The notes beneath the pieces are model-generated. The model was not told the DNA's origin and ran no database searches. It saw only the letters and a program-made list of their open reading frames with translations. This document shows positions 21,844-33,485 of a DNA stretch of 64,000 nucleotides, one piece after another. Origin of the DNA: Klenkia terrae (lineage in GTDB: Bacteria > Actinomycetota > Actinomycetes > Mycobacteriales > Geodermatophilaceae); assembly GCF_900491935.1 (NCBI RefSeq), contig NZ_UEXK01000004.1, positions 3,487,565 through 3,551,564 on the forward strand. The letters run 5' to 3'. The translations under genes and the position numbers were made by a program. The stretch's first letter is position 1, and every line of letters begins with the position of its first letter.

Positions 21844-23748
21844 ATGAGCACCACCACCAGCCCACCGACGTCCCTCGCGCCCGATCCCGCGGCGGTCGAC
21901 GCCCCCACCCAGGCTGCCGCCGAGGCGACCGTCGGGGTCGAGACCACCGACGGGTCGGTGCTCGACCCGACGCGGCCGAGCACCGGCATCACCGGTGCGC
22001 AGAGCCTCGTGCGCTCCCTCGAGGCCGTCGGCGTCGACCTGGGGTTCGGGCTGCCGGGCGGGGCCATCCTGCCGCTGTACGACCCGCTGTTCGACTCCTC
22101 GGTGCGCCACGTCCTGGTCCGCCACGAGCAGGGCGCCGGGCACGCCGCCACCGGGTACGCGCAGGCCACCGGCCGGGTCGGCGTCTGCATCGCCACCTCG
22201 GGCCCCGGCGCCACCAACCTGGTGACCCCGCTGGCCGACGCCTACATGGACTCGGTGCCGATGGTCGCGATCACCGGGCAGGTGGCCAGCGGCTTCATCG
22301 GGACCGACGCCTTCCAGGAGGCCGACATCCGCGGCATCACGATGCCGATCACCAAGCACAACTTCCTGGTCGCCAGCGCCGACGAGATCCCGCAGCGGAT
22401 CGCCGAGGCCTTCCACCTGGCCTCCACCGGCCGGCCCGGCCCGGTGCTGGTCGACGTCCCCAAGGACGTCCTGCAGGCCACCACCGACTTCGTCTGGCCG
22501 CCGCGGATCGACCTGCCCGGCTACAAGCCGACCACCCGCCCGCACGGCAAGCAGGTCCGCGAGGCCGCCGCGGTCATCCAGGCCGCGAGGCAGCCGGTGC
22601 TCTACGTCGGCGGTGGCGTGCTCAAGGCCGAGGCCAGCGAGGTGCTCGCCGAGCTCGCCGAGCTGACCGGCGCCCCCGTCGTCACCACCCTCATGGCCCG
22701 CGGCGCGTTCCCCGACAGCCACGCCCAGCACCTGGGCATGCCCGGCATGCACGGCACCGTCACCGCGGTCGCCGCGCTGCAGAAGGCCGACGTGCTCATC
22801 GCGCTGGGCGCCCGCTTCGACGACCGGGTCACCGGCAAGCTCGAGAGCTTCGCCCCGGATGCCCTGGTGGTGCACGCCGACATCGACCCGGCCGAGATCG
22901 GCAAGAACCGCAAGGCCGACGTCCCGATCGTGGGCGACGCCAAGGAGACGATCACCGAGCTGGTCGCCGCGCTTACCACGCTGCAGGAGCAGCAGGGCCG
23001 GCCCGACCTGTCCGCCTGGTGGGCCCAGCTCGACCGCTGGCGCGAGACCTACCCGCTGGGCTACGACCTGCCCGAGGACGGCGCGCTGTCCCCGCAGTAC
23101 GTCATCGAGCGGCTCAGCGCCATCGCCGGCCCGGACGCGGTCTACTGCGCCGGTGTGGGCCAGCACCAGATGTGGGCCGCCCAGTTCGTGAAGTACGAGA
23201 AGCCCCGCACCTGGCTCAACAGCGGCGGCCTGGGCACGATGGGCTACGCCGTCCCCGCCGCCATGGGTGCCAAGGCCGGTCGCCCCGAGGCCACCGTGTG
23301 GGCCATCGACGGCGACGGCTGCTTCCAGATGACCAACCAGGAGCTGGCCACCTGCGCGATCGAGGGCATCCCGATCAAGGTGGCCGTGATCAACAACGGC
23401 AACCTGGGCATGGTCCGGCAGTGGCAGACCCTGTTCTACGGCGGTCGCTACTCCAACACCCGGCTGCACAACCGCGGCTCCGGCGGCGGCGACATCGAGC
23501 CGATCCGGATCCCGGACTTCGTGAAGCTGGGGGAGGCGCTGGGCTGCGTCGGGCTGCGCTGCGAGCGGCCGGAGGACGTCGACGCCACCATCGCCGCGGC
23601 CATGGAGATCGACGACCGCCCGGTCGTGATCGACTTCGTGGTCGGCTCCGACGCCCAGGTCTGGCCGATGGTCGCCGCCGGCGCCAGCAACGACGACATC
23701 CTCGCCGCGCGCGACGTCCGCCCGGTCTACACGGAAGGCCCGGTCTGA
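21844..23748 (+). CDS. ilvB: Acetolactate synthase, large (catalytic) subunit
   Basis: A 634-residue thiamine-diphosphate enzyme that makes 2-acetolactate (valine, leucine) and 2-aceto-2-hydroxybutyrate (isoleucine). After a poorly conserved ~45-residue N-terminus come the pyrimidine domain with the catalytic Glu in [11 protein letters not shown], the central FAD-binding domain ([11 protein letters not shown]) and the C-terminal diphosphate domain with [12 protein letters not shown] and [12 protein letters not shown] (GDG...NN motif). It is first in ilvB-ilvN-ilvC, behind the attenuator. ATG at 21844 follows CAGGGAGA. Its TGA overlaps the ilvN ATG by one base (TGATG). Confidence 0.97.
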   Translation: MSTTTSPPTSLAPDPAAVDAPTQAAAEATVGVETTDGSVLDPTRPSTGITGAQSLVRSLEAVGVDLGFGLPGGAILPLYDPLFDSSVRHVLVRHEQGAGHAATGYAQATGRVGVCIATSGPGATNLVTPLADAYMDSVPMVAITGQVASGFIGTDAFQEADIRGITMPITKHNFLVASADEIPQRIAEAFHLASTGRPGPVLVDVPKDVLQATTDFVWPPRIDLPGYKPTTRPHGKQVREAAAVIQAARQPVLYVGGGVLKAEASEVLAELAELTGAPVVTTLMARGAFPDSHAQHLGMPGMHGTVTAVAALQKADVLIALGARFDDRVTGKLESFAPDALVVHADIDPAEIGKNRKADVPIVGDAKETITELVAALTTLQEQQGRPDLSAWWAQLDRWRETYPLGYDLPEDGALSPQYVIERLSAIAGPDAVYCAGVGQHQMWAAQFVKYEKPRTWLNSGGLGTMGYAVPAAMGAKAGRPEATVWAIDGDGCFQMTNQELATCAIEGIPIKVAVINNGNLGMVRQWQTLFYGGRYSNTRLHNRGSGGGDIEPIRIPDFVKLGEALGCVGLRCERPEDVDATIAAAMEIDDRPVVIDFVVGSDAQVWPMVAAGASNDDILAARDVRPVYTEGPV

Positions 23749-24263
23749 TGCCCCGCCACACCCTGTCGGTCCTGGTCGAGAACAAGTCCGGTGTGCTGGC
23801 CCGCGTCTCGGCGCTGTTCAGCCGCCGCGGCTACAACATCGAGTCCCTGGCCGTCGGCCCGACGGAGAACCCCGACCTCTCCCGGATGACCATCGTGGTC
23901 GACGTGGAGAGCCAGCCGCTGGAGCAGATCACCAAGCAGCTGAACAAGCTGATCGAGGTGATCAAGATCGTCGAGCTGGACGGCGCCTCGGTGCAGCGCG
24001 AGCTGCTCATGGTCAAGGTCCGCGCACCGCTGGCCGACCGGGCCCAGGTGCTGCAGACCGTCGAGCTGTTCCGGGCCAAGGTCATCGACGTCAACACCGA
24101 CACGGTGACCGTCGAGTCCACCGGCACCCCGGAGAAGCTGCAGGCGCTGCTCGCCGTCCTGGCACCGCTCGGGATCAAGGAGATGGCCCAGTCCGGGACC
24201 GTCGCCCTGGCCCGCGGTCCGCGCTCGATGAGCGGCGCCGGTACGTTGCGCTCCGCCTCCTGA
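23748..24263 (+). CDS. ilvN: Acetolactate synthase, small (regulatory) subunit
   Basis: A 171-residue partner of IlvB that confers valine feedback inhibition. The N-terminal ACT domain (HTLSVLVENKSGVLARVSAL, RGYNIESLAVG) is the valine-binding part; the C-terminal domain (VKVRAPLADRAQVLQTVELF onward) is typical. Overlap with ilvB is one base, giving coupled translation and balanced subunits. ilvC follows after 39 bases. Confidence 0.96.
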   Translation: MPRHTLSVLVENKSGVLARVSALFSRRGYNIESLAVGPTENPDLSRMTIVVDVESQPLEQITKQLNKLIEVIKIVELDGASVQRELLMVKVRAPLADRAQVLQTVELFRAKVIDVNTDTVTVESTGTPEKLQALLAVLAPLGIKEMAQSGTVALARGPRSMSGAGTLRSAS

Positions 24264-25328
<1,065 letters not shown>

Positions 25329-25334
25329 CCCGGT

Positions 25335-25371
25335 CACGACGGCCCCGCACCCAGGGTGCGGGGCCGTCGTG
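25335..25371. terminator. Hairpin terminator after ilvC
   Basis: Perfect 16-bp stem (25335-25350 with 25356-25371), 5-base loop, between convergent genes; no T-run. Confidence 0.8.
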
Positions 25372-25374
25372 CGT

Positions 25375-25713
25375 TCACGCGGCGAAGGCGCGGACCTCGG
25401 GACGGCGGGTGGTCACGACCACCCCGACGGCCAGCACGAGCAGCAGGACCGACAGCACGTCGACGGTGCCGACCAGGACGACGGCCAGCACCAGGTTGAC
25501 CAGCCACACCGCGACCAGCACCAGACCGACCACCTGCAGCAGCCGGGCGTCGCGGCCGCGGAACAGCTGCACCGAGCCGTAGACCGTCGCCGCGGACAGG
25601 AGGAGGTACAGCCCGCCCACGACGAAGGCCCCGATGCTGCCGGCCAGGCCGTAGGACAACCCGCTCAGCCCCGGCAGCAGTAGAAGGACCTGCCTTCCAC
25701 CCACCACTCGCAA
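25375..25713 (-). CDS. Small membrane protein, N-terminus uncertain
   Basis: Up to 112 residues with three predicted membrane helices (about 20-46, 58-78, 82-100 in the longest reading) and a short charged tail. No family recognised. The longest frame starts inside the palindromic repeat at 25682-25746, so the first ten or so residues would be encoded by repeat DNA. A TTG at 25659, just past the repeat, would begin the protein in the first helix and may be the real start. Convergent with ilvC. Confidence 0.5.
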   Translation of the reverse strand: MRVVGGRQVLLLLPGLSGLSYGLAGSIGAFVVGGLYLLLSAATVYGSVQLFRGRDARLLQVVGLVLVAVWLVNLVLAVVLVGTVDVLSVLLLVLAVGVVVTTRRPEVRAFAA

Positions 25714-25746
25714 GCTCGCGGCGGGCCCCTGAAGGCAGGCCGAACT
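25682..25746. repeat. Palindromic repeat, copy A of a two-member family in this window
   Basis: Arms AGAAGGACCTGCCTTC (25682-25697) and GAAGGCAGGCCGAACT (25731-25746) pair at 12 of 16 positions. The outer ends (AGAAGGACC and GGCCG) match those of copy B at 35183-35248, while the inner 7-base stem differs but stays complementary. The middle of both holds a CACCCAC/CCCCCAC start and a GCGGG end. Confidence 0.7.
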
Positions 25747-25766
25747 ACGGGGCGGGTGCGGTCACC

Positions 25767-26564
25767 TCAGCGACCGCGGCGGGCGCGGTGGGCGGCGAAG
25801 AACTGGGCCGAGGGCGCCAGGCAGAGCAGCACGACGATGGCCACGGCCACCGCGAAGAACACCAGGCTGAGGACGACGTCCCCGCCGCTGGTGCTGCCGA
25901 AGTCGTCGCCGAGGTTGGCCAGGTTGCCGACCAGGCCGATGCCGGTGACCACGATCGAGATCGACGCTCCGACGATCAGCATGACCCGGCTGCGGCCCGA
26001 CAACGCCCAGACCGAGCCCCAGATCATGACGACGGTCCAGGCGAGGGCGAGCAGCGCGGCGACCACGAAGAGGCCGATGGCCGCCCCGACGATGCTGCTG
26101 AGCCCCGGGACCAGGTCGAACTCGTCGCTGGAACCCGCGCCGGCACCGATGGCGACGGCCGACCCGATCAGGGCCAGGCCCGAGACGAGCACGCCGAGCG
26201 CCCCGAAGATGAACCCGAACACCGCAGCGGTGACGACCGAGCCCGGCTTGGCCGGTGTGGCCGGGCCGTAGCCGTAGGGCTGCTGGCCGTACCCGGCGGG
26301 CTGGTAGCCCTGCTGCTGGTAGCCCTGGGCCTGGTAGCCCTGCGGCTGGTACCCCTGGGGCTGGTAGGCCGTCGACTGGTCGTAGCCGGCGTAGGGCTGC
26401 GACTGGCCGTAGGGCTGGGGCTGCGCGTAGGGATCGGGCTGCTGCCCGTAGCTGCTCTGCCCGTACCCGCCCTGCTGCTGAGCACTCTGGCCGTCCTGCC
26501 CCCGGCCACCGTCGCCGAACGGGGTCGTCTCCGACCGGCCCTGGTCTCCCTGGTGCTCGCTCAC
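25767..26564 (-). CDS. Four-helix membrane protein with a Gln/Tyr/Gly-rich repeat tail
   Basis: A 265-residue protein. Residues 1-105 are low complexity, rich in Gln, Tyr, Gly and Pro, with pentapeptide repeats of the type YQPQG/YQQQG that probably stay disordered in the cytoplasm. The rest has four hydrophobic helices (about 108-137, 150-177, 185-208, 220-250) and a basic end (HRARRGR). This build is common in Actinobacteria with DUF4190/DUF4870-like domains, but I cannot name the family. GTG start with GGAGGAG eight bases upstream, divergent from serA with 121 bases between starts. Confidence 0.75.
   Translation of the reverse strand: MSEHQGDQGRSETTPFGDGGRGQDGQSAQQQGGYGQSSYGQQPDPYAQPQPYGQSQPYAGYDQSTAYQPQGYQPQGYQAQGYQQQGYQPAGYGQQPYGYGPATPAKPGSVVTAAVFGFIFGALGVLVSGLALIGSAVAIGAGAGSSDEFDLVPGLSSIVGAAIGLFVVAALLALAWTVVMIWGSVWALSGRSRVMLIVGASISIVVTGIGLVGNLANLGDDFGSTSGGDVVLSLVFFAVAVAIVVLLCLAPSAQFFAAHRARRGR
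26301..26375. repeat. Five 15-bp tandem units inside the membrane protein gene
   Basis: Units of the form CTGGTAGCCCTGNNN (plus strand) repeat five times, the last decayed. They encode the YQPQG-type pentapeptides on the minus strand, so length changes would keep the frame. Confidence 0.8.
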
Positions 26565-26671
26565 TGCTCTCCTCCGTGCGGGACCGGTCACGCTGCGGGG
26601 CGACCGGTGGTGAGCAGTCAGGATGGCGGGCGCCGGAGGGAGGGGCAAGCACGCCCCCCACCTGCGGGTCC

Positions 26672-26677
26672 TAGGCT
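26672..26677 (+). promoter_or_regulatory. Leaderless-type -10 box (TAGGCT) for serA
   Basis: TAGGCT is followed by 8 bases and the GTG start at 26686, which selects that start over upstream in-frame codons. Confidence 0.5.
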
Positions 26678-26685
26678 GTCCACCC

Positions 26686-28287
26686 GTGACCACCCCTGCG
26701 CCCGTCGTCCTGATCGCCGAGGAGCTCGCCCCCAGCGCGCTGGAGGTGCTGGGCTCCGAGTTCGACATCCGGCACGTCGACGGCGCCGACCGTGCGGCGC
26801 TGCTGCCCGCCCTCGCCGACGCCGCCGCCGTGATGGTGCGCAGCGCGACCACCATCGACGCCGAGGCGCTCGCCGCGGCGCCCCACCTGAAGGTGGTCGC
26901 CCGGGCCGGCATCGGCCTGGACAACGTCGACGTCCCGGCCGCCACCGCCCGCGGGGTCATGGTCGTCAACGCGCCGACCTCCAACATCGTCAGCGCCGCC
27001 GAGCACGCCATCGCGCTCCTGCTGGCCGCCGCGCGGCACATCCCGGCCGCCGACGCCTCGCTGCGCGAGGGCACCTGGAAGCGGTCGAAGTTCAGCGGCG
27101 TCGAGGTCACCGAGAAGACCGTCGGCGTGGTCGGCCTGGGCCGCATCGGCGTCCTGGTCGCCCAGCGGCTGGCCGCCTTCGGCGTCACCCTCATCGCCTA
27201 CGACCCCTACATCCAGCCCGGCCGCGCGGCCCAGCTCGGCGTCCGGCTGGTGTCCCTGGAGGAGCTGCTCCGGGAGTCGGACTTCATCACCATCCACCTG
27301 CCCAAGACCCCCGAGACCCTCGGGATGATCGGGGCCGAGCAGCTGGCGATGACCAAGAAGGGCGTGATCATCGTCAACGCCGCCCGCGGCGGGCTGGTCG
27401 AGGAGGCGGCGCTGGCCGACGCGCTGCGCTCGGGCCAGGTCGGTGCGGCCGGCATCGACGTCTACGCCAAGGAGCCGTGCACCGACAGCCCGCTGTTCGC
27501 GCTGCCCAACGTCGTGGTCACCCCGCACCTGGGCGCCTCGACCACCGAGGCCCAGGACAAGGCCGGGACGGCGGTCGCGCGCAGCGTGCGGCTGGCCCTG
27601 CAGGGCGACTTCGTCCCGGACGCGGTCAACGTGCAGGCCGGCGGGATCGTGGCGCAGGACGTGCGTCCGGGCCTGCCGCTGGCGGAGAAGCTCGGCCGGG
27701 TCTTCACCGCCGTGGCCGGTGGCCTGGCCCAGTCGGTGTCGGTCGAGGTGCTGGGCAAGATCGCCGAGTTCGACGTGTCCGTCGTCCAGCTGGCGGTGCT
27801 GCGCGGGGTGTTCAGCGACGTCGTCGAGGAGCAGGTCAGCTATGTCAACGCCCCGTTGCTGGCCGAGGCCCGCGGTCTGGACGTCACCCTGACCCAGGAC
27901 GTGGAGAGCCCGCACTACCGCAACCTGATCACCGTGCGCGGCGCGATGGCCGACGGCACCGCCGTCACCGTCTCGGGCACGCTGTACGGGAAGAACCAGG
28001 TGCCCAAGCTGACCGAGGTCGGCGGCTTCGAGGTGGACCTGGAGGCCAAGGGCTACCTGTTGTTCTTCACCTACGCCGACCGGCCCGGCGTGGTCGGCAC
28101 GGTCGGTGCCGCCCTCGGCGCGGCGGGCATCAACATCGCCGGCGCGCAGGTCAGCCGGACCACGCAGGGCGGGGACGCGCTCATGGCGGTCACCGTCGAC
28201 AGCGAGGTCAGCGGTGACCTGCTGGCCGACATCGCCGCCCAGATCGGTGCACGCGAGGCCCGCGCGGCCGACCTGAACCCGCTCTGA
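26686..28287 (+). CDS. serA: D-3-phosphoglycerate dehydrogenase
   Basis: A 533-residue enzyme for the first step of serine synthesis, oxidising 3-phosphoglycerate with NAD+. It is the long (type 1) form: catalytic and NAD domains ([10 protein letters not shown] at about 146-155; R234 in [11 protein letters not shown]263, H281 in [12 protein letters not shown]), then an allosteric substrate-binding domain and a C-terminal ACT domain starting near [18 protein letters not shown] that binds serine. Length and build match mycobacterial SerA1, as does its place after ilvC. It is monocistronic, with a TAGGCT box before and a strong hairpin after. Confidence 0.97.
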   Translation: MTTPAPVVLIAEELAPSALEVLGSEFDIRHVDGADRAALLPALADAAAVMVRSATTIDAEALAAAPHLKVVARAGIGLDNVDVPAATARGVMVVNAPTSNIVSAAEHAIALLLAAARHIPAADASLREGTWKRSKFSGVEVTEKTVGVVGLGRIGVLVAQRLAAFGVTLIAYDPYIQPGRAAQLGVRLVSLEELLRESDFITIHLPKTPETLGMIGAEQLAMTKKGVIIVNAARGGLVEEAALADALRSGQVGAAGIDVYAKEPCTDSPLFALPNVVVTPHLGASTTEAQDKAGTAVARSVRLALQGDFVPDAVNVQAGGIVAQDVRPGLPLAEKLGRVFTAVAGGLAQSVSVEVLGKIAEFDVSVVQLAVLRGVFSDVVEEQVSYVNAPLLAEARGLDVTLTQDVESPHYRNLITVRGAMADGTAVTVSGTLYGKNQVPKLTEVGGFEVDLEAKGYLLFFTYADRPGVVGTVGAALGAAGINIAGAQVSRTTQGGDALMAVTVDSEVSGDLLADIAAQIGAREARAADLNPL

Positions 28288-28310
28288 CCCCACCCGCACC
28301 GCACCGCACC

Positions 28311-28345
28311 GACGGCGCCGACCCCCCACGGGGGTCGGCGCCGTC
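28311..28345 (+). terminator. Hairpin terminator after serA
   Basis: Perfect 16-bp stem (28311-28326 with 28330-28345) with a 3-base loop CAC; no T-run. Confidence 0.8.
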
Positions 28346-28669
28346 CGTCGTCCCGGGCCAGGGGATGGCCAGACGGGGGACAGGTAGCTGACAGCCGATG
28401 GTCGTTGAACGCTGCGTCACTCGGCACACGGCGCAACTGTGGTGGGCCGGATGACGCTCGGCGCGCGGCGGGCCGGTGCCGCCTGCCGTGGCCCGGCGTC
28501 GCGGTGACGGCACTGGGCCATCTGCCGAATTACACGCACCGGCGGTGGGCCGAACGGGCCATGGTCCGAAGCCTTGCTCACGACCACCGTGGACGCACAC
28601 CGGTGCCGCAGCGGCGGGGAGCAGGCACCGGCACCGCCAGACCCACCTTCAACGCCGACAGGGGTGCAC
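28346..28669. other. 324-base gap before the subtilase gene
   Basis: No convincing gene, tRNA or known riboswitch. It is slightly less GC-rich than its surroundings and must hold the promoter and any control sites of the subtilase gene, but no box stands out. Confidence 0.5.
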
Positions 28670-31600
28670 GTGGTTCCCAGGACAACCACCACCGGGGACG
28701 GACGCCACCGCGTCCTCGCCCGGAGCGGGATCGTCGCGATCGCGGCGGCCCTCACCATGACGGGGGGCGCGGGCATCGCCTCGGCCTCCCCGGACGACAT
28801 CGCGGCCCGGGCCGGGCAGGAGCGGCTCTCGCTCACCCCGGACCAGCTGCAGCAGGTCCAGGACTCCCTCTCCGCCCGCCTCGACGGCGGCCGACCGGCG
28901 GGCCTGCCCGCCAGCGGTCCGGCCTCCTTCTTCGTCCAGACGAGCACCCCCTCCACCTCGGAGGTCTTCACCGACGTCCTGCCCGGCTCCGGCGAGGCGG
29001 CCGCGGGAGCCGCAGCCGCGGCCGCCCAGCCGGCCGCCGAGGCCGCGGCCGCCCAGGTGGCCGCGGACGTGCCGGCGGCCGTGCCGGACGCCCAGGTGCT
29101 CTACACCACCTCGACGGTGCTCTCCGGCGTGGCCGTCCGTGCCGACGCCGCCGACTACGAGGCCCTGGCCGCGCTGCCCGACGTCGTCGCGGTCCACCCG
29201 ATCACGCCCAAGCAGGTCAGCAACACCGGCGCCGCGTCGGTCGTGCAGGCCGTGCAGGCCTGGCAGGACCTCGGCAACACCGGCGAGGGGGTGTCGATCG
29301 GCATCATCGACACCGGCATCGACTACACCCACACCGACTTCGGCGGCAGCGGCAGCGTCGACCAGTACGACACCCTGCAGTCCTACGAGGCCCAGCCCGC
29401 CCCGGCCGGGATCTTCCCGAACGCCAAGGTGGTCGGCGGCTACGACTTCGTCGGCGACAGCTACAACGCCGACCCGAGCAGCCCGGCCTACCAGCCGGTC
29501 GCCATGCCCGACCCCAACCCGCTGGACTGCAACGGCCACGGCACCCACGTCGCCGGCACCTCGGCCGGGTACGGCGTGAACGCCGACGGCAGCACCTACA
29601 CCGCGGGCTACGACGGCGGCGTCCCCGCCGACCTGCGGATCGGGCCGGGCATGGCGCCCGGCGCCGACCTCTACGCCCTGAAGGTCTTCGGCTGCGACGG
29701 CTCCACCGACGTGACGATGCAGGCCATCGAGTGGGCGCTGGACCCCAACCAGGACGGTGACCCCAGCGACCACCTGGACGTCGTCAACCTGTCGCTGGGC
29801 TCGGACTACGGCCTGGCCGACGACGCCGACTCCATGGCCATCGACCAGGCCATGCAGCTGGGCATGCTCGCCGTCCTGGCCGCCGGCAACGCCGGTGACA
29901 GCTACGACATCGGCGGCTCGCCCGGCAACGCCCCCCGGGGCATCGGCGTGGCCGCCAGCAACGACGGCTACGGCGTCTTCGACGGCTGGCAGGTCACCGC
30001 ACCCGACGGCGTCGTGGACGGCGTCCGGCCCGGGCTGCGCTCGCAGGCCTACAGCGACACCGACGACGCCGGGGCCACGAAGCCCGACGTCACCGGTGAC
30101 CTCGTCTACGCCCCGGCGGGCAACGAGTCGGCCTGCGCACCGCTGCCGGCCGGCTACGCGGCGGGGGAGATCCTGCTGATCGAGGCCGACGGCTTCGCCT
30201 GCGGATCGGTGGCCAAGGGCACCAACGCGGTGAACGCCGGCGCCGCCGGATTCATGATCATCGGCGACGACGACCTGCTGGAGACCGGCATCACCGGGGT
30301 CGCCCAGATCCCGGGCATCCTGGTGCCGGCCACCGACGGGGCCGCGCTGCGCGACGCCGTCGGCGGTGGTCAGACCGTCACCGTGACCTTCGGGCCGAGC
30401 CTGCGCGACGCCGCGACCGCCACGAGCCCCGAGCAGGTCGACCTGCTCGCCTCGTTCAGCTCCCGCGGGGTGCGCCAGGAGGACGGCGCCAAGCCCGACG
30501 TCACCGCACCGGGCGTGACGCTCTACTCGGCCGGCGTCGGCGAGGGCAGCGGCGGGGAGAGCCTGTCGGGCACCTCGATGGCCACCCCGGTCACCGCCGG
30601 GGTCACCGCGCTCATCCGCGCGGCGCACCCGGAGTGGACCACCGAGGAGGTCAAGGCCGACCTGATGAACACCGCCGGCCACGACCTCTACACCGGACCG
30701 GACCAGACCGGCGACGTGTACGGGCCCAACCGGGTCGGCGCCGGCCGGATCGACGCCGAGGCCGCGCTGAACAACACGGTGCTGGCCTACGCCGAGGCCG
30801 GGTCCGGCGTCGTCACCGCCTCCTTCGGCGTCGTCGAGGTCGACCAGGAGCAGGTGTCGGCGACCAAGACGATCACCGTGGCCAACAAGGGCACCCGGGC
30901 GGCCGTCTACCGGGTCAGCTACGACGCGCTCGTCGAGCAGCCCGGCGTCCGCTACGCGCTGTCCGCCCAGCGGCTCACCGTGCCCCCGGGCCAGAGCCGC
31001 ACGGTGACGATCACCATGACCGCCACCCAGGACGACCTGCTCAAGGTCGCCGACCCGACGGTCGTCACCGACGACGGCCGCCAGTTCCTCGGCGAGGCCA
31101 GCGGCCGCGTCGTCCTCACCCCGAACAACAACCGGGGCGAGACGCTGCGGGTGCCGGTGCACGCCAACCCGAAGCCGGCTTCCACGCTGACCGCGTCGGC
31201 CGACGAGGACGGCTCCACCATCACCCTCGCCGGCGAGGGCGTGGCCAACGGCGAGCCGCTGGACCCGAACAGCTACACCTCCCTGGTGAGCGGGTTCGAG
31301 CAGCTCGGCACCAGCCCGGAGATGGCGCAGTGCACCACGACGGTCTCCAGCAGCTGCTACAAGACCGAGCTCGAGCGCTCGGTCGACCTGGCCGCGGTCG
31401 GGGTCGCCTCGGACGTGCAGCAGTTCGGCGACGACGCCGGCCTGTACTTCGCGGTCTCCGCGCACGGCCGGTTCACCTCGGCGGAGACGGCCGTGAACTA
31501 CGGCGTCTACCTCGACGCGACCGGTGACGGGCTCTGGGACTACCAGGTCACCACGACCCGGATCGCGGACTACGACATCCCGCTGGTCGTCATCACCGAC

Positions 31601-32224
31601 CGGGACTACAACCTCGTGGGCCCGGGCGGGGAGCCGTACGTGGCGCCGATGAACCTGTACGACGGGCTCGTCGACACCAACGCGTTCGACTCCGACGTCC
31701 AGGTCCTCGGCGTGCCGTTGTCGGCGCTGCCCGAGGTGTCGGGCCGGATCACCTTCGGCGTCCAGTCGGCCAGCTACAACGGCACGGTGGACGACGTCGG
31801 CACGGTCAGCACCCCGGCCGGGACCGAGCTCGCGCCCCAGGCGATGAGCTTCGACCCGACCGCCCCGGGCCTGTCCTTCGACGTGGACGGCGAGTCCGCG
31901 CTGATGGTGCCGGCGACCGACGGCACGCAGCTGGCCGTCACCCAGGACGCCGCCTCCTACGCCGCGGACACCGCGGTCGGCGGGGACAAGGGCGCGATGG
32001 TCGTGCTGAGCCAGAACAGCGGCGCGGTCGGCCGGACCCAGTCGGTGGCCATCGCGCCGTCGGCCGGGGACGCCACGGTCACGACGGTGCCGCCGGCGGA
32101 CTCCACCCCGGTGGACCCGACGACGCCGCCGGACGAGCAGGTGACCGAGCCGCCGGCGGCCGAGGCGACCGAGTCCCCGGCGTCCGAGGCCCCGGCGTCC
32201 ACCGAGGTACCGCCCGCGGGCTGA
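28670..32224 (+). CDS. Large secreted subtilisin-like serine protease (S8) with PA domain
   Basis: An exported protease of about 1184 residues. Signal peptide about 1-40 ([11 protein letters not shown], hydrophobic core, SASPDD). A propeptide with an Ala-rich stretch runs to about 190. The catalytic triad is D214 ([13 protein letters not shown]), H290 ([12 protein letters not shown]) and S636 ([12 protein letters not shown]). A protease-associated (PA) insert of the lactocepin/C5a-peptidase type lies between His and Ser (about 480-570). Fn3-like beta domains follow to about 1130, then a Pro/Thr/Glu/Ala-rich tail without a sortase motif, so it is probably released or loosely held in the wall. 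The GTG at 28670 has AGGGG five bases upstream; a GTG two codons earlier and a longer frame from 28574 are less likely because they delay the signal peptide. Confidence 0.9.
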   Translation: MVPRTTTTGDGRHRVLARSGIVAIAAALTMTGGAGIASASPDDIAARAGQERLSLTPDQLQQVQDSLSARLDGGRPAGLPASGPASFFVQTSTPSTSEVFTDVLPGSGEAAAGAAAAAAQPAAEAAAAQVAADVPAAVPDAQVLYTTSTVLSGVAVRADAADYEALAALPDVVAVHPITPKQVSNTGAASVVQAVQAWQDLGNTGEGVSIGIIDTGIDYTHTDFGGSGSVDQYDTLQSYEAQPAPAGIFPNAKVVGGYDFVGDSYNADPSSPAYQPVAMPDPNPLDCNGHGTHVAGTSAGYGVNADGSTYTAGYDGGVPADLRIGPGMAPGADLYALKVFGCDGSTDVTMQAIEWALDPNQDGDPSDHLDVVNLSLGSDYGLADDADSMAIDQAMQLGMLAVLAAGNAGDSYDIGGSPGNAPRGIGVAASNDGYGVFDGWQVTAPDGVVDGVRPGLRSQAYSDTDDAGATKPDVTGDLVYAPAGNESACAPLPAGYAAGEILLIEADGFACGSVAKGTNAVNAGAAGFMIIGDDDLLETGITGVAQIPGILVPATDGAALRDAVGGGQTVTVTFGPSLRDAATATSPEQVDLLASFSSRGVRQEDGAKPDVTAPGVTLYSAGVGEGSGGESLSGTSMATPVTAGVTALIRAAHPEWTTEEVKADLMNTAGHDLYTGPDQTGDVYGPNRVGAGRIDAEAALNNTVLAYAEAGSGVVTASFGVVEVDQEQVSATKTITVANKGTRAAVYRVSYDALVEQPGVRYALSAQRLTVPPGQSRTVTITMTATQDDLLKVADPTVVTDDGRQFLGEASGRVVLTPNNNRGETLRVPVHANPKPASTLTASADEDGSTITLAGEGVANGEPLDPNSYTSLVSGFEQLGTSPEMAQCTTTVSSSCYKTELERSVDLAAVGVASDVQQFGDDAGLYFAVSAHGRFTSAETAVNYGVYLDATGDGLWDYQVTTTRIADYDIPLVVITDRDYNLVGPGGEPYVAPMNLYDGLVDTNAFDSDVQVLGVPLSALPEVSGRITFGVQSASYNGTVDDVGTVSTPAGTELAPQAMSFDPTAPGLSFDVDGESALMVPATDGTQLAVTQDAASYAADTAVGGDKGAMVVLSQNSGAVGRTQSVAIAPSAGDATVTTVPPADSTPVDPTTPPDEQVTEPPAAEATESPASEAPASTEVPPAG

Positions 32225-32241
32225 CGCCCGCACCGCACGAC

Positions 32242-32280
32242 CCGACGCCCCCCGCAGGAGCCACCTGCGGGGGGCGTCGG
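32242..32280 (+). terminator. Hairpin terminator after the subtilase gene
   Basis: Perfect 17-bp stem (32242-32258 with 32264-32280), loop AGCCA. Confidence 0.8.
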
Positions 32281-32314
32281 TGCGTCCGGGTACGGCGGTG
32301 GACCGGCCGGGCAC

Positions 32315-32320
32315 TAGCCT
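32315..32320 (+). promoter_or_regulatory. Leaderless-type -10 box (TAGCCT) for leuB
   Basis: TAGCCT is followed by 8 bases and the leuB ATG, leaving no room for a leader peptide. Confidence 0.5.
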
Positions 32321-32328
32321 CTGACCCC

Positions 32329-33351
32329 ATGCGCCTGGCAGTGATCCCTGGAGACGGCATCGGCCCCGAGGTGGTGGCCGAGGGCCTCAAGGTCCTCGGC
32401 GAGGTGGCCCCCGACGTCGAGACCACGCACTACGACCTGGGAGCTGCCCGCTGGCAGCGCACGGGGGAGCTGCTGCCCGACACGGTGCTCGACGAGCTGC
32501 GCGGCCACGACGCGATCCTGCTCGGCGCGGTCGGGGACCCCAGCGTGCCCAGCGGCATCCTCGAGCGGGGGCTGCTGCTCAAGCTGCGGTTCGAGCTCGA
32601 CCACCACGTCAACCTGCGCCCGGCGAAGCTCTACGACGGCGTCACCAGCCCGCTGGCAGCCCCCGGCGACATCGACATGCTCTGCATCCGCGAGGGCACC
32701 GAGGGGCCCTACGTCGGCAACGGCGGGGTGCTGCGCCGGGACACCGCGCACGAGGTGGCCACCGAGGTCAGCCTGAACACCGCCTTCGGCGTCGAGCGGG
32801 TCGTCCGGTACGCCTTCGAGCGGGCCGTGGCCCGCCCGCGCAAGCACCTGACGCTGATCCACAAGACCAACGTGCTCACCCACGCCGGGTCGCTGTGGTC
32901 GCGCACGGTGGAGGAGGTCGCCGCGGAGTTCCCCGACATCACGGTGGCCTACCAGCACGTGGACGCCGCGGCGATGTTCTTCGTGACCGACCCGAGCCGG
33001 TACGACGTGATCGTCACCGACAACCTCTTCGGTGACATCGTCACCGACATCGCCGCCGCGGTGACCGGTGGCATCGGGCTGGCCGCCAGCGGCAACCTGG
33101 ACGCCTCGGGCACCAACCCCTCGATGTTCGAGCCCGTGCACGGCTCGGCGCCCGACATCGCCGGGCAGGGCAAGGCCGACCCGACCGCGACCGTGCTGTC
33201 GGTGGGCCTGCTGCTGGACCACCTGGGCCGCAGCGAGCAGGCCCGCAAGGTCAACGCCGCCGTCGCCTTCGACCTGTCCACCCGGGACAGGGCCCAGCCG
33301 ATCCGCACCAGCGACGTCGGCGACCGCCTCGCCGCCCTCGCCTCGGGCTGA
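32329..33351 (+). CDS. leuB: 3-isopropylmalate dehydrogenase
   Basis: A 340-residue NAD+ and Mg2+ enzyme, third step of leucine synthesis; in the citramalate route it also oxidises the methylmalate intermediate towards 2-oxobutyrate. Motifs: [10 protein letters not shown] at the N-terminus, the substrate arginines in [33 protein letters not shown] with the catalytic Lys, [20 protein letters not shown] with metal-binding Asp residues, and [19 protein letters not shown] for NAD specificity. It lies directly before cimA, fitting joint use in isoleucine synthesis, but has its own promoter and terminator. Confidence 0.96.
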   Translation: MRLAVIPGDGIGPEVVAEGLKVLGEVAPDVETTHYDLGAARWQRTGELLPDTVLDELRGHDAILLGAVGDPSVPSGILERGLLLKLRFELDHHVNLRPAKLYDGVTSPLAAPGDIDMLCIREGTEGPYVGNGGVLRRDTAHEVATEVSLNTAFGVERVVRYAFERAVARPRKHLTLIHKTNVLTHAGSLWSRTVEEVAAEFPDITVAYQHVDAAAMFFVTDPSRYDVIVTDNLFGDIVTDIAAAVTGGIGLAASGNLDASGTNPSMFEPVHGSAPDIAGQGKADPTATVLSVGLLLDHLGRSEQARKVNAAVAFDLSTRDRAQPIRTSDVGDRLAALASG

Positions 33352-33379
33352 CCCCGCACCGACCGCACCGCCGCTCCAC

Positions 33380-33410
33380 GGGCGCGCACCCGCACCGCGG
33401 GTGCGCGCCC
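33380..33410 (+). terminator. Hairpin terminator after leuB
   Basis: Perfect 14-bp stem (33380-33393 with 33397-33410), loop ACC. It ends five bases before the probable -35 of the cimA leader. Confidence 0.8.
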
Positions 33411-33414
33411 GCGC

Positions 33415-33444
33415 TTGCTCCTCGCGGACCCCGGGTGCGACCAT
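33415..33444 (+). promoter_or_regulatory. Probable promoter of the cimA leader
   Basis: TTGCTC (33415-33420), an 18-base spacer and GACCAT (33439-33444) put the transcript start close to the leader ATG at 33453, the same layout as the ilvB leader. Confidence 0.4.
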
Positions 33445-33452
33445 CTGCGGCG

Positions 33453-33485
33453 ATGCACACCGCCGGCACGATCATCATCACCTAG
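33453..33485 (+). CDS. cimA leader peptide (MHTAGTIIIT)
   Basis: A 10-codon frame from ATG to TAG with three consecutive Ile codons and three Thr among the ten residues. CimA makes the isoleucine precursor 2-oxobutyrate without threonine, so Ile (and perhaps Thr) codons are what an attenuator here should sense. It is followed by a hairpin and U-rich terminator before cimA. No ribosome site is seen before the ATG, so leaderless translation is likely. Confidence 0.75.
   Translation: MHTAGTIIIT

Noticed and set aside
28649..32314. A 1221-residue open frame on the minus strand over the subtilase gene
   Set aside because: It is antisense to a clear S8 protease, is rich in Gly, Arg, Val and His as GC-rich shadows are, and has no domain.
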